64,000 nucleotides of DNA, from contig NZ_PGEN01000001.1 of the NCBI RefSeq assembly GCF_002797435.1, positions 496,001-560,000 on the forward strand, written 5' to 3'. Each line of letters starts with the position of its first letter. The first letter of the stretch is position 1. Below are positions 37,316 to 46,308 of this stretch, piece after piece. The notes beneath the pieces were generated by a model. That model was given only the letters and a program-made list of their open reading frames with translations. It searched no databases and was not told the origin of the DNA. This DNA comes from Sphingomonas koreensis. Lineage in GTDB: Bacteria > Pseudomonadota > Alphaproteobacteria > Sphingomonadales > Sphingomonadaceae. The position numbers and the translations under genes were made by a program.

Positions 37316-38481
37316 GGACGCAGGTCGCGATCGTCGGCGCCGGGCCGTCGGGGCTGTTGCTCGGGCATCTGCTGCTGCAAGCCGGCGTCGATTGCGTCAT
37401 CGTAGAGCGCCAGTCGGCCAGCTATGTGCTTGGCCGCATCCGCGCGGGGGTCCTGGAAACGGTAACGACCGACCTGATGACACGCCTCGGCATCGACGCG
37501 CGAATGAACGCCGAAGGGTTGATCGAGCAGGGATTCAATCTCGCGACCAGCGACCGGGTGATCCGCATCGACATCGCGGCGCTCACGGGCAGGCACGTCA
37601 TGGTCTATGGCCAGACCGAGCTGACCCGCGACCTTATGGATGCGGCGCGGGACCGCGGGCTGGAGATCGTCTATGAGGCGAAGGACGTGGCGCTGCACGA
37701 TGTGGAGAGCGGCGCGCCCTATGTGACCTACGCAAAAGACGGCAAGGCGCAGCGGATCGACTGCGCGTTCATCGCCGGATGCGACGGGTTTCATGGTCCC
37801 TCACGCCGGGCGATCCCGGCAAGCGCCGCGCGGGAATATGAGCGCGAGTATCCGTTCGGTTGGCTCGGCATCCTGGCCGATGTGCCGCCATGCCATCCCG
37901 AACTGATCTACGCCAATACCGATCAGGGGTTCGCGCTCGCATCGATGCGCTCGGCGACGCGCAGCCGCTACTACATCCAGGTGCCGCTCACGGACCGCGT
38001 CGAGGATTGGAGCGAGGAGCGGCTGTGGGACGAGCTGGCGGCGCGGTTCGATCCGCTGAGCTCAGCCGGGGTGACGCGCGGGCCGGCGCTGGAGATGTCC
38101 ATCGCGCCACTCAGATCCTATGTGTTCGAGACGATGCGGCACGGGCGGCTGTTCTTGGCCGGCGACTCGGCACACATCGTGCCGCCGACCGGAGCGAAGG
38201 GACTGAACCTCGCGGCGTCGGACGTCGCCTATCTGTCGACCGCGCTGATCGCGTTCTTTGCTCGCGGAGATGAAGAGGGGCTGGCGGGCTATCAGGCCAA
38301 GGCGCTTGCCCGGATCTGGAAAGCCGAGCGGTTCAGCTGGTATCTGACCAAGCTGATGCACCGCTTTCCCGATGACGGGAGCTTCGAGCACCGGATGCAG
38401 GCGGCGGAGCTGGACTATCTCGCTCATTCCGAGGCAATGCAGCGCGTGATCGCGGAGAACTATGTCGGCTTGCAACTTTAG
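37312..38481 (+). CDS. pobA: 4-hydroxybenzoate 3-monooxygenase
   Basis: Flavoprotein hydroxylase of 389 aa that turns 4-hydroxybenzoate into protocatechuate using NADPH or NADH. TQVAIVGAGPSGLLLGHLL is the FAD-binding motif, GCDGFHGPSR the DG motif and LFLAGDSAHIVPPTGAKGLN the GD motif with the PPTGAKG typical of PobA. RIRAGVLETVT near residue 42 also matches PobA. It is fused translationally to ligC by an ATGA overlap, so 4-hydroxybenzoate (for example from p-coumarate through FerAB) enters the same operon's ring cleavage. The gap after it (38482-38731, 250 bases) shows no gene and no clear terminator. Confidence 0.96.
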   Translation: MRTQVAIVGAGPSGLLLGHLLLQAGVDCVIVERQSASYVLGRIRAGVLETVTTDLMTRLGIDARMNAEGLIEQGFNLATSDRVIRIDIAALTGRHVMVYGQTELTRDLMDAARDRGLEIVYEAKDVALHDVESGAPYVTYAKDGKAQRIDCAFIAGCDGFHGPSRRAIPASAAREYEREYPFGWLGILADVPPCHPELIYANTDQGFALASMRSATRSRYYIQVPLTDRVEDWSEERLWDELAARFDPLSSAGVTRGPALEMSIAPLRSYVFETMRHGRLFLAGDSAHIVPPTGAKGLNLAASDVAYLSTALIAFFARGDEEGLAGYQAKALARIWKAERFSWYLTKLMHRFPDDGSFEHRMQAAELDYLAHSEAMQRVIAENYVGLQL

Positions 38482-38731
38482 AAGGAAGTCCGCCGCAAGT
38501 TTCCAATCCAAGACGCGCGCTCGTTCCCGGCACGAACCGCGCTTTCATCCAACTGTGATCGTCAGAAAAGTGAGGGCGCGCTCCGCCAGGTCATCCCGAT
38601 CTCGGTGCGTGCTCATGCGATCAAATGGCCCAAACAGATCTCGGCATGAAATCGCCCGACCAGATGTCCCTGTCAGGACGAGGTGCGTCTATGGGGTATG
38701 GTCGGGATTTCGCAGTCGATGATGCAGCACC

Positions 38732-39235
38732 ATGCAGCGCGCTAGGGACCAGCTTGACTTCGGTCGCCGATGGCGACCCGCGCTGCTTGCCTATTTCCTG
38801 CGGCGGGTGCGGGATCATGCCGAAGCCGAGGACCTGACCCACGAACTGATCGCGAAGCTGCTCAAGCATCGCGACGACGATCTGACATCGCCCGAAGCCT
38901 ATATCTTCCAGATGGCGTCCAACCTGCTCGCCGACCGCGCCCGCCGCCTGAAGGTCCGCGCGCACTATCGCGAACTGGTCAGCCGCACCGAAGAGCTGGG
39001 AATCGACCCCCTCGACCCGTTCCGGATCACCGCCGGGCGCGGCGAACTGTCGGTGCTCGAGAACGCCCTCGCCGCCTTGCCCGAACGGACCCGGACCATT
39101 TTCATTCTCTATCGACTCGAGAACCTCGGACAGGACAAGATCGCCGAGACCTTCGGCATATCCGTCAGTGCCGTGAAGAAGCATGTCGCGCGCGCGATGG
39201 CGAGTTTGATGAAGGAAATGAGGAGCGCGCCATGA
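38732..39235 (+). CDS. ECF sigma factor, FecI type
   Basis: Extracytoplasmic-function sigma factor of 167 aa. Region 2 includes LLAYFLRRVRDHAEAEDLTHEL and SPEAYIFQMASNLLADRARR; region 4 includes LPERTRTIFILYRLENLGQDKIAETFGISVSAVKKHVARAM. It overlaps the FecR-like gene as ATGA, and a TonB receptor with STN domain follows, so this is a FecI/FecR/FecA-type surface signalling unit. It should direct transcription of the receptor gene and perhaps the phosphatase after ligand binding outside. Confidence 0.93.
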   Translation: MQRARDQLDFGRRWRPALLAYFLRRVRDHAEAEDLTHELIAKLLKHRDDDLTSPEAYIFQMASNLLADRARRLKVRAHYRELVSRTEELGIDPLDPFRITAGRGELSVLENALAALPERTRTIFILYRLENLGQDKIAETFGISVSAVKKHVARAMASLMKEMRSAP

Positions 39236-40251
39236 CGGATGGTACCCCCGCCGCGCCCGTCGCGAACGAGAAGATGGAAGAGGCCGCACTCTGGTGCATC
39301 CAGCTGTCGGAAGGCACCCTGGACGAGGACGAATGGGCCGAGTTCGAAACATGGCTCGCGAAACCCGGCCATGCCGCCCTGTTCCAGGACGCGATCGCCG
39401 TCTGGCAGGCATCGGGGGCGATCGGGGACCGGCCGCGGATCATCTCGCTGCGGACCGAGGCCCTGACCGAATTCCGCAACGCCAGCCGTCGGCGCTGGCT
39501 CACCGCCTCGCGACGGATGTGGTGGCCGCTCGGCTATGCCGCGGCGCTGCTTCTGTCCCTCGGCACGGGCGCCTATTGGTACGTCAACCAGCCCAGCCGG
39601 TACGAGACGGGCATCGGCGAACGGCAGGTGGCGATGCTCGACGACGGGTCGCGTGTCTCGATCGACGCCGTGACCGCGATGACCGTTCGCATGAAGGACG
39701 AGGCACGGCAGGTCGAGCTCGTCGAAGGACGCGCCAAATTCGATGTCGCCAAGGATCCGTTGCGCCCCTTCACCGTCGCCGCGGGCGACAAGCTGATCGC
39801 CGCGGTCGGCACCTCCTTCAGTGTCGAGATGATCGACGGCGAGGTCCGCGTCATCCTGTACGAAGGCCAGGTCGAGATACGCGACCGCAGCGACAGTGCG
39901 CGCTCGGCCGCAGCCGCGTCCCAGCGCCTGCTCATGACGCCTGGCAGCGAGTTCATCGGCACCGCCGGCTCGACGAAGGCCGCCCAGATCACTCGGCCGG
40001 ACCTGTCGCAATCGTTGAGCTGGGAACAGGGGCTGATCAACTTCGATCAGGAACCGCTGGCCCGCGCCGTCGAACGCATGAACCGCTACGCCACGAAGCG
40101 GATCGTGCTGGCCGATCCGGGCATCGGCGGCATCGCCGTCGATGGCGTCTACAAGGCCGGGGATGTCGATGCCTTTGTCGAAGGGATCGTCGCGCTGCAC
40201 CCGGTTCGTCAGAGGCGCGGCAACGGCGAGATCATCCTCGATCGGGAATGA
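39232..40251 (+). CDS. FecR-type anti-sigma factor
   Basis: Membrane anti-sigma regulator of 339 aa. Residues 14-65 form the cytoplasmic DUF4880-like domain (EAALWCIQLSEGTLDEDEWAEFETWL), one membrane helix lies at about 96-118, and the periplasmic FecR domain follows with DGSRVSIDAVTAMTVRM, ELVEGRAKFDVAKDPLRPF and VGTSFSVEM. It ends with an STN-like secretin/FecA-contact segment (LINFDQEPLARAVERMNRY). It receives the signal from the STN domain of the downstream receptor and controls the sigma factor. A 96-base gap separates it from the receptor. Confidence 0.92.
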   Translation: MTDGTPAAPVANEKMEEAALWCIQLSEGTLDEDEWAEFETWLAKPGHAALFQDAIAVWQASGAIGDRPRIISLRTEALTEFRNASRRRWLTASRRMWWPLGYAAALLLSLGTGAYWYVNQPSRYETGIGERQVAMLDDGSRVSIDAVTAMTVRMKDEARQVELVEGRAKFDVAKDPLRPFTVAAGDKLIAAVGTSFSVEMIDGEVRVILYEGQVEIRDRSDSARSAAAASQRLLMTPGSEFIGTAGSTKAAQITRPDLSQSLSWEQGLINFDQEPLARAVERMNRYATKRIVLADPGIGGIAVDGVYKAGDVDAFVEGIVALHPVRQRRGNGEIILDRE

Positions 40252-40347
40252 TGCAAATTCCGTAGCAGCCCTGATGTCCCCCGAAGCGCGCCGCGCGTCT
40301 TTATCCGGTGACCGCCTGCAAGAGGCGGCGTAGCAGGGGGGACAATC

Positions 40348-43300
40348 ATGCAATTTTCCAGATCCGCACTTCATGGTTCGATCGCCGCGACAGCACTTGT
40401 CGCGTCGGCCATCGCCGCACCCGCGATCGCGCAGGAGCGCACTTACCGCTTTTCGATCCCGGCGCAGGACATGAAGGCGAGCCTGCGCGCACTCGCCCGC
40501 GCATCGGGCCAGCAGATCAGCTTCGACAGCAGCACGTTGAAAGGCAAACGCGCGCCGGCGCTCAACGGCACCTTCACCGTTCGCGATGGCGTAGCTCGGC
40601 TCCTGGCCGGATCGGGCCTCGAAGCGAACTGGGGGAGATCGGGCGTGCTGGTGATCCGCGCCGCCGCACCGGTCGAGGCCGTATCCGGCGCGCCCCGTCC
40701 AGCCGCATCGGACGAGCAGGACGATGCGGGCGATGTCATCGTCACCGGAAGCCGTATCGCGCGGCAGGTGGTCACCGATTCAGCCGTGCCGATCGTCCAG
40801 ATCAACGAGGAGGATATCCAGTCGTCGGGTGCGACCGAACTGTCCGAAGTCCTCGCTGACTATCCCGCGGTTACGCCCAGCCTCAACCTCGCCAACTCGA
40901 ACTCACAGATCAATGCCGCCGGCACCTCATCGGTCAGCCTGCGCGGCCTGGGCGCCGATCGTACGCTGACGCTGATCGACGGACGGCGCACGGTCTCGAA
41001 CCGGATCACGTCGAGCGCGGTCAGCCTGAGCTCAATCCCGGCAATGTTCGTCGAGCGTGTCGAAGTCATCACCGGCGGCGCGTCCGCCGTCTATGGTTCC
41101 GACGCAATCGCCGGCGTCGTCAACATCATCACCCGCCGCAAATATGACGGCATCCGGGTCGGCGGCCGCGCCGGTATTTCGAGCGAAGGCGACAGCCAGC
41201 GGCTCAACCTCGACCTGCTCGTCGGTCAGAAGCTGTTCGACGACCGCGTCTCGCTCGTCCTCGGCGCGAGCTACGAGAAAGAGGACGGGGTGATGGGGTA
41301 TCAGCGCGCCCGCGCCCTCGACTCGGTCGCCTACAGCCTGAGCGCGGATTCCAACCCGCTCAACCAGGGCGAACTCGGCATCACGCGCCCGTCGAAGAGC
41401 AGCAGCACGCCGGGCGGCCGCTTTCTCTCGAGCTCGACCGCGGGCGGCGGCTATTTCGTCTATGATGCGAACGGCACCCTGTTCCGCAGCACCAGTACCG
41501 CGGTCTATGGCTGGGAAACCCGCCCGGATCTCCAGATCAGCGCACCGCGCACCTCCTATCTCGCGGCGGGCAAGATCACGGTCGACCTGGGCAGCGACAT
41601 CGAATTCTTCGGCCAGGTGCAATATTCGAAGGTGAAGACCTCGGCCGAGCGGGGCGGCGCCGAGACCGCGGCCTATGACGAGGAATTCGGCGATCCCCTG
41701 GCGCCGGACGTGGTCGGCAGAATCGCCCGCAACAACCCCTATGTCCCCACCGCAATCCGCGCGGCCGCGTCCTCATCGGGTATTCAATGGTCGCGCCGCT
41801 TCAACGAGCTTGGCCATTATCGCATCCTCAACGATCGCGAGACCTGGCGCGCCTGGACCGGCCTGCGCGGCAAGGTCGGCGAGCGCTGGAACTGGGAAAT
41901 CAGCTATGGCTATGGCCGTTTCCATCAGGAGCAGAACCGCGTTAACCTGCTGAATCTGCAGAATTTGAAGTACGCGATCAATGCCGAGTTCGATCCTGCG
42001 GCGCCGGGTGACCTGTCGCGGGTGCGCTGCGTCGATGCGGCGGCGCGTGCGGCGGGGTGCGTTCCGGTCAACCTGTTCGGGCCGAACTCGATCACGTCGG
42101 CAGCGGCCAATTATATCCGCGCCGACCTGAAGCTGGACGGCCTGATGCAGCAGGACGTGGTGCAAGGCTTTCTGAGCGGCGCATTGTTCGAGCTGCCGGC
42201 GGGTCCGGTATCGATCGCGCTGGGCGGCGAATATCGCCGCGACTGGCAGCGTTCGGTGACCGACGACACCACGCGGCGCGGTTTCGGATCGGCATCGTTC
42301 ATCGCCGAATATGAAGGCGACATCAAAGCGAAGGAAGCATTCGCCGAGGTCAAGGTCCCGGTGTTCCGCGAGCAGCCTTTCGCCCACAGCCTCTCGCTCG
42401 ACGCGGCGGTGCGCTATGGCGACTACAACATCAAGAATGTGGGTTCGGTCCTGAGCTATCGCTTCGGGGGAGAATGGGCACCGGTCCGCGATATCCGCTT
42501 CCGCGGGCAATATGCGCGGGCCCAGCGCGCACCGACCGTCACCAACCTCTATTCGCCCGCACGCGACGATTCGGATTCGGTGGTCGATCTGTGCAGCGGC
42601 GTGACCGCGACGACGACCGGGACGATCGCGACCAATTGCCGGTCGATTGCCGGTGTCGCCGCCGAGATCGCCGCCAATGGCGTGTTCCTGCAGGACACGA
42701 CCAGCATCGAGGGTCCGGCGGCAGGCAATCCCGACCTCAAGGAAGAGACCGCCGATACGTTGTCGTTCGGCGCCGTACTGACGCCGCGCTTCATTCCCGG
42801 CCTGTCGATGACGGTCGATTATTTCAGGATCAAGATCCGCGACGTCATCTCCTCGCTCGATGCCGTCGATCTGCTGCGCGAATGTCTGGGCAATCCGGGC
42901 GGCATCACCAACAACTTCTTCTGCAACGAGATCACGCGAAACGCGGAAGGGCAGATCACCCGGATCATCAACCGCGACCTCAACCTCACCCAGACCGTTC
43001 GTTCGGGTGCCGATGTCGCGATCGACTATCGGTTCGACGCGCCACAATGGCTGTCGTCGAAGGGCAAGTTCGACATCCGCTTCCTCTATTCTCGCCTGTT
43101 CGACTATTACACCGTGTTCGATGGCGTCGACGGGGTCAGGCGCACCGATTACAAGGGCGAGATCGGCGCCTGGGTGAATAGCGGCCAGGCCCAGCTCGGC
43201 TATCGCGACGGCGGCCTGCGGTTGCGCTGGAAGCTGCGCTATACGGGCGACGCGGTCGACAGCAATGTGCGTCGCATCGCGGCCGAGAAGGCGGGCGCCA

Positions 43301-43530
43301 ATCCCCCCTTCCTGCATATCGAGGATCGGGTGCGCCACGATTTCTACGCCAGCGTCGACATACCGTCCGCCAGCAAGGACTTCCGGCTCTATGCCGGAGT
43401 GAACAACGCCTTCAACAGCACCAGCCCCTTCCTGCCTTCGGGAACGGTGTCGGGCGGTTCGCAGAATGTCGCGGGCGAGTACGACGTGATCGGCCGCTAT
43501 TTCTACGTCGGATTCGAAGCGAAATTCTGA
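40348..43530 (+). CDS. TonB-dependent transducer with STN domain
   Basis: Large outer-membrane receptor of 1060 aa. The signal peptide ends at AIAQ (about residue 29); residues 30-95 are the STN signalling domain (FSIPAQDMKASLRALARASG, NGTFTVRDGVARLLAGSGL). The plug follows with DVIVTGSRIARQ, VSLRGLGADRTLTLIDGRR and GGASAVYGSDAIAGVVNII. It ends with YVGFEAKF, the terminal Phe of barrel proteins. A GGGGGGA lies before ATG 40348. The STN domain and the fecI/fecR genes upstream show signalling in addition to transport. The phosphatase gene after it hints at a phosphorylated ligand. Confidence 0.92.
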   Translation: MQFSRSALHGSIAATALVASAIAAPAIAQERTYRFSIPAQDMKASLRALARASGQQISFDSSTLKGKRAPALNGTFTVRDGVARLLAGSGLEANWGRSGVLVIRAAAPVEAVSGAPRPAASDEQDDAGDVIVTGSRIARQVVTDSAVPIVQINEEDIQSSGATELSEVLADYPAVTPSLNLANSNSQINAAGTSSVSLRGLGADRTLTLIDGRRTVSNRITSSAVSLSSIPAMFVERVEVITGGASAVYGSDAIAGVVNIITRRKYDGIRVGGRAGISSEGDSQRLNLDLLVGQKLFDDRVSLVLGASYEKEDGVMGYQRARALDSVAYSLSADSNPLNQGELGITRPSKSSSTPGGRFLSSSTAGGGYFVYDANGTLFRSTSTAVYGWETRPDLQISAPRTSYLAAGKITVDLGSDIEFFGQVQYSKVKTSAERGGAETAAYDEEFGDPLAPDVVGRIARNNPYVPTAIRAAASSSGIQWSRRFNELGHYRILNDRETWRAWTGLRGKVGERWNWEISYGYGRFHQEQNRVNLLNLQNLKYAINAEFDPAAPGDLSRVRCVDAAARAAGCVPVNLFGPNSITSAAANYIRADLKLDGLMQQDVVQGFLSGALFELPAGPVSIALGGEYRRDWQRSVTDDTTRRGFGSASFIAEYEGDIKAKEAFAEVKVPVFREQPFAHSLSLDAAVRYGDYNIKNVGSVLSYRFGGEWAPVRDIRFRGQYARAQRAPTVTNLYSPARDDSDSVVDLCSGVTATTTGTIATNCRSIAGVAAEIAANGVFLQDTTSIEGPAAGNPDLKEETADTLSFGAVLTPRFIPGLSMTVDYFRIKIRDVISSLDAVDLLRECLGNPGGITNNFFCNEITRNAEGQITRIINRDLNLTQTVRSGADVAIDYRFDAPQWLSSKGKFDIRFLYSRLFDYYTVFDGVDGVRRTDYKGEIGAWVNSGQAQLGYRDGGLRLRWKLRYTGDAVDSNVRRIAAEKAGANPPFLHIEDRVRHDFYASVDIPSASKDFRLYAGVNNAFNSTSPFLPSGTVSGGSQNVAGEYDVIGRYFYVGFEAKF

Positions 43531-43538
43531 TCCTCGCG

Positions 43539-43569
43539 CCGCGCCCTGCCGGCCGACGGCGGGGCGCGG
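43539..43569 (+). terminator. Strong hairpin after the transducer gene
   Basis: A 13-bp stem (CCGCGCCCTGCCG with CGGCGGGGCGCGG, one G-U pair) and a five-base loop lie nine bases after the receptor stop and 25 bases before the phosphatase start. There is no T-run after it. It may weaken read-through or protect the 3' end of the receptor message. Confidence 0.6.
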
Positions 43570-43593
43570 TGTTCATTTCCGGAGCATCATTCG

Positions 43594-44409
43594 ATGATCA
43601 TCCCACATCGTGCGATCGGCCTGGCCCTGTTCGCGCTTGCCGGTCTGACCCCTGCCGCGGCGCAGTCCCTCGAAGGCATCAAACGGCCCGAGGGGGAGCC
43701 GAAGCCGGTAGGCTATCTGCCCAAGCGCAGCATCGATTACCGCCTGCTCGTCGGCCCGCCACCCGCAGCGGAGTCGATCCTCGATCAGGTCGACATGGCG
43801 ATCTCACGGCGGTTCCAGGCCGACGTGCCCGCCGACCGCTGGGCGGCCGCTGACCTGGACAGCAAGAGCGTCTATCCGCGTTTCGCCGAAGCGTTCGGCA
43901 AGCCGATCGACCGCGCCCACAGCCCGCGCCTCATCCACCTGCTGAACCGCGCCATGCGCGATGCCGCGGATCCGGTGTGGAACGGCAAGGAAAGCTTTCA
44001 GCGGCCCCGCCCCTATCAACGCTATCAACTGATCCGTCGTTGCGGCCGCACTCCCATCCCCGCCCCCGACAGCGAACCACGCGGCGGGTCCTCCTACCCC
44101 TCGGGGCACAGCGTCTATGGCTGGGCCACTGCGCTGTTGCTCGCCGAGGTCGCGCCGGCGCGCGCACCGGCGATCCTCGAACGCGGGCGGGACTATGCGC
44201 TGAGCCGGGTGATCTGCGGCTATCATTTCCCGAGCGATACCGATGCGTCGCGCGTGATCGCCGCGGCGGTTCTGACCCGGCTGAATGCTGACCCCGCTTT
44301 CCTCGCCGATCTCAAGGCGGCGCGGGACGAGTATGGGGTCGCCGCCACGCCGGCGGCCGAGGCCCCGCCCGTCGCGGCCCGCAAGCCCGTCGAGGCGCAG
44401 GCCGAATGA
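43594..44409 (+). CDS. Class A acid phosphatase (PAP2 superfamily), exported
   Basis: Secreted phosphatase of 271 aa with a signal peptide ending at AAAQS. The three-part signature of bacterial class A acid phosphatases and PAP2 enzymes is complete: KESFQRPRP (K-x6-RP), SSYPSGHS, and SRVICGYHFPSD (SR-x5-H-x3-D). The end (after 250) is an Ala/Pro tail. It would release phosphate from organic esters in the periplasm. It directly follows the STN-type receptor, so the pair may take up and dephosphorylate one substrate, or the phosphatase may serve general phosphate supply. Confidence 0.92.
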   Translation: MIIPHRAIGLALFALAGLTPAAAQSLEGIKRPEGEPKPVGYLPKRSIDYRLLVGPPPAAESILDQVDMAISRRFQADVPADRWAAADLDSKSVYPRFAEAFGKPIDRAHSPRLIHLLNRAMRDAADPVWNGKESFQRPRPYQRYQLIRRCGRTPIPAPDSEPRGGSSYPSGHSVYGWATALLLAEVAPARAPAILERGRDYALSRVICGYHFPSDTDASRVIAAAVLTRLNADPAFLADLKAARDEYGVAATPAAEAPPVAARKPVEAQAE

Positions 44410-44466
44410 TGATGGCGCCGTCATCTGAAATGGCCGGGCGGGCAGAGGCCTGTCAGGCAGGCCGAT

Positions 44467-45063
44467 TCAAGCGGCAAGCAACGCGGTGATCTGCGCTTCC
44501 GCGATCGCATGCGCCTCACGCGCATCCAGCACCGCAGGGGACAGGCAGAGCTCCAGCCACAGCCCATCGACCAATGCAGCGATCGCAATGGCCGCACGGC
44601 GGCGCGCGGTCGGGGGAAGGCCGCACGCCGCCAGCAAGGTTTCCAGCTCGTCGCGATAGCGCGCATATTGCGCGTCATGAAGCGCGGCGATCTCGCCCCG
44701 CGCGATCACCAGCCCCCAGAAGGCCGTCCAGGTCGCAAGCAGCGTGCGATCGGCGATCGGCGGTGCGAAGCTCGCCGCCACATAGGCCATGAGCCGCGCG
44801 CGCGGATCCCTCCCCGCGTCCGCTACCGCCTTGTCGAGCGCGGCCGCCACCTGCTCTCCGACATGGGCGTAGGTCGCGGCGATCAATGCATCCACTCCGC
44901 CGAAATGGTGCGCGATCAACCCTGGCGAGACGCCCGCCTCCAGCGCGATCGCGCGCACCGAGGCGGCGCTCGCTCCCTCGCGCGCCAGGACGCGCGCGGT
45001 CGCCTCGATCAGCGACTGGCGCCGCGCATCGGGTTCGGCGCGGGTGAAGCCGGGCTTGCTCAT
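44467..45063 (-). CDS. TetR-family regulator, BetI-like
   Basis: TetR-type repressor of 198 aa. The N-terminal HTH is RQSLIEATARVLAREGASAASVRAIALEAGVSPGLIAHHFGG, and the following domain (FAPPIADRTLLATWTAFWGL) has the look of the BetI branch. It is divergent from the Rieske oxygenase gene with only 50 bases between them, and a 16-bp palindrome lies in that gap. It therefore most likely represses the oxygenase operon and itself. BetI proteins sense choline; here the ligand is unknown. Confidence 0.9.
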   Translation of the reverse strand: MSKPGFTRAEPDARRQSLIEATARVLAREGASAASVRAIALEAGVSPGLIAHHFGGVDALIAATYAHVGEQVAAALDKAVADAGRDPRARLMAYVAASFAPPIADRTLLATWTAFWGLVIARGEIAALHDAQYARYRDELETLLAACGLPPTARRRAAIAIAALVDGLWLELCLSPAVLDAREAHAIAEAQITALLAA

Positions 45064-45075
45064 CGTGCGAGTCTA

Positions 45076-45091
45076 TTATACGATCGTACAA
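45076..45091. promoter_or_regulatory. TetR operator candidate
   Basis: TTATACGATCGTACAA has a perfect core TACGATCGTA and only one mismatched pair in 16 bp. It lies between the tetR gene and the Rieske oxygenase gene, 13 bases from the first and 23 from the second, so binding would block both promoters. Confidence 0.7.
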
Positions 45092-45113
45092 CAAGCAAAT
45101 TGCGGAGCCGGCC

Positions 45114-46295
45114 ATGGCAACCCCTGCCCCCCTGCCCGAAGCCGGGTTTGATCCTGACGCCGACTGGTCGCTGCCCGGCTGGATCTACACCGATCCCGAG
45201 TTTCTGGAGCTCGAGACCGCGCGCATTCTGCGGCCGTCGTGGCAGATCGTCTGCCACGAGAGCGACCTTGCCGAGCCGGGCGACTGGCGCACCCTTTCCT
45301 TTCTGGGCGAGAATGTCATCGCGGTGCGGGGACGCGACCGGACGATCCGCGCCTTCCACAATGTCTGCCGACACCGCGCGATGCGGATCGTGGAGGGCGA
45401 CGCGGGCTGCGCGAAGAAGCTGGTCTGTCCCTATCATGCCTGGGCCTATGAGTTGGATGGGCGGCTGTCCGGGGTGCCGATGCGGCATGACTATCCGGCG
45501 CTGGACATGGAAGCCAGCGGCCTCGTTCCGGTCGGCCTCGCCATCTGGCGCGGCTTCGTGTTCGTGCGGCTCGAGGATGATGGCGGCCCCTCCCCCGCCG
45601 AGATGATGGCGCCCTACGATCACGAGATCGCGCCCTATCGGTTCGAGGAGATGCGCCGGATCGGCGAGGTCCGCGTCCGCGATCGTGCGGTCAACTGGAA
45701 GAATGTCGGCGACAATTATTCGGACAATCTTCACATCCCGGTCGCGCATGACGGGCTGACCCGGCTGTTCGGCAAATCCTATGCGATCGAGGCGGCGGGA
45801 TGGGTCGACAAGATGTCGGGCTATCTGGTCGACCGCGTCTCGGCCAATCCCTGGGAAGCCTTCTACCAGCGCCACCTTCCTCGCGTCGATCACCTGCCCG
45901 AGGCGAACCAGCGGCTGTGGCTCTACTACAAATTATGGCCGAACATGGCGTTCGACATCTATGCCGACCAGATCGACTTCATGCAGTGGCTGCCGGTCTC
46001 GCCAACCCGCTGCGTGCTGCGCGAGATGACCTTCGCGCTGCCCGATGACCGGCGCGAGATGAAGCTGGCACGCTACGCCAACTGGCGGATCAACCGCGTG
46101 GTCAATGCCGAGGACACCTGGCTGATCGAACGGGTGCAACAGGGCATGGCGTCGAGCAGCTACACCGCCGGACCGATCGGCGCGAGCGAGGTGTGCCTGC
46201 GCAGCTTCGCGGCGAAGATCCGTGCCGCCATTCCGGAGGCACGGCTCCATCGCGCGCCAGCACCGGGCTGGTCGCGCCGTCCGCATACCGTCTGA
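45114..46295 (+). CDS. Rieske non-heme iron oxygenase, substrate unknown
   Basis: Rieske oxygenase alpha subunit of 393 aa. Rieske ligands: Cys85/His87 (NVCRHRAM) and Cys105/His108 (CPYHAW). Iron site: GDNYSDNLHIPVAH with His207 and His212. The protein resembles the group that includes choline/glycine betaine-type demethylating oxygenases and aromatic ring hydroxylases; the BetI-like regulator and amino acid permease nearby would fit a quaternary amine or amino-acid derivative. GGAG lies six bases before ATG 45114. No reductase or ferredoxin gene is next to it. The function is uncertain. Confidence 0.85.
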   Translation: MATPAPLPEAGFDPDADWSLPGWIYTDPEFLELETARILRPSWQIVCHESDLAEPGDWRTLSFLGENVIAVRGRDRTIRAFHNVCRHRAMRIVEGDAGCAKKLVCPYHAWAYELDGRLSGVPMRHDYPALDMEASGLVPVGLAIWRGFVFVRLEDDGGPSPAEMMAPYDHEIAPYRFEEMRRIGEVRVRDRAVNWKNVGDNYSDNLHIPVAHDGLTRLFGKSYAIEAAGWVDKMSGYLVDRVSANPWEAFYQRHLPRVDHLPEANQRLWLYYKLWPNMAFDIYADQIDFMQWLPVSPTRCVLREMTFALPDDRREMKLARYANWRINRVVNAEDTWLIERVQQGMASSSYTAGPIGASEVCLRSFAAKIRAAIPEARLHRAPAPGWSRRPHTV

Positions 46296-46308
46296 GATCG
46301 GGGGGAAC

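Noticed and set aside
38482-38731. A small gene in the gap before the sigma factor
   Set aside because: No frame with a ribosome site, length or composition typical of a gene is seen; the stretch is taken as the promoter region.
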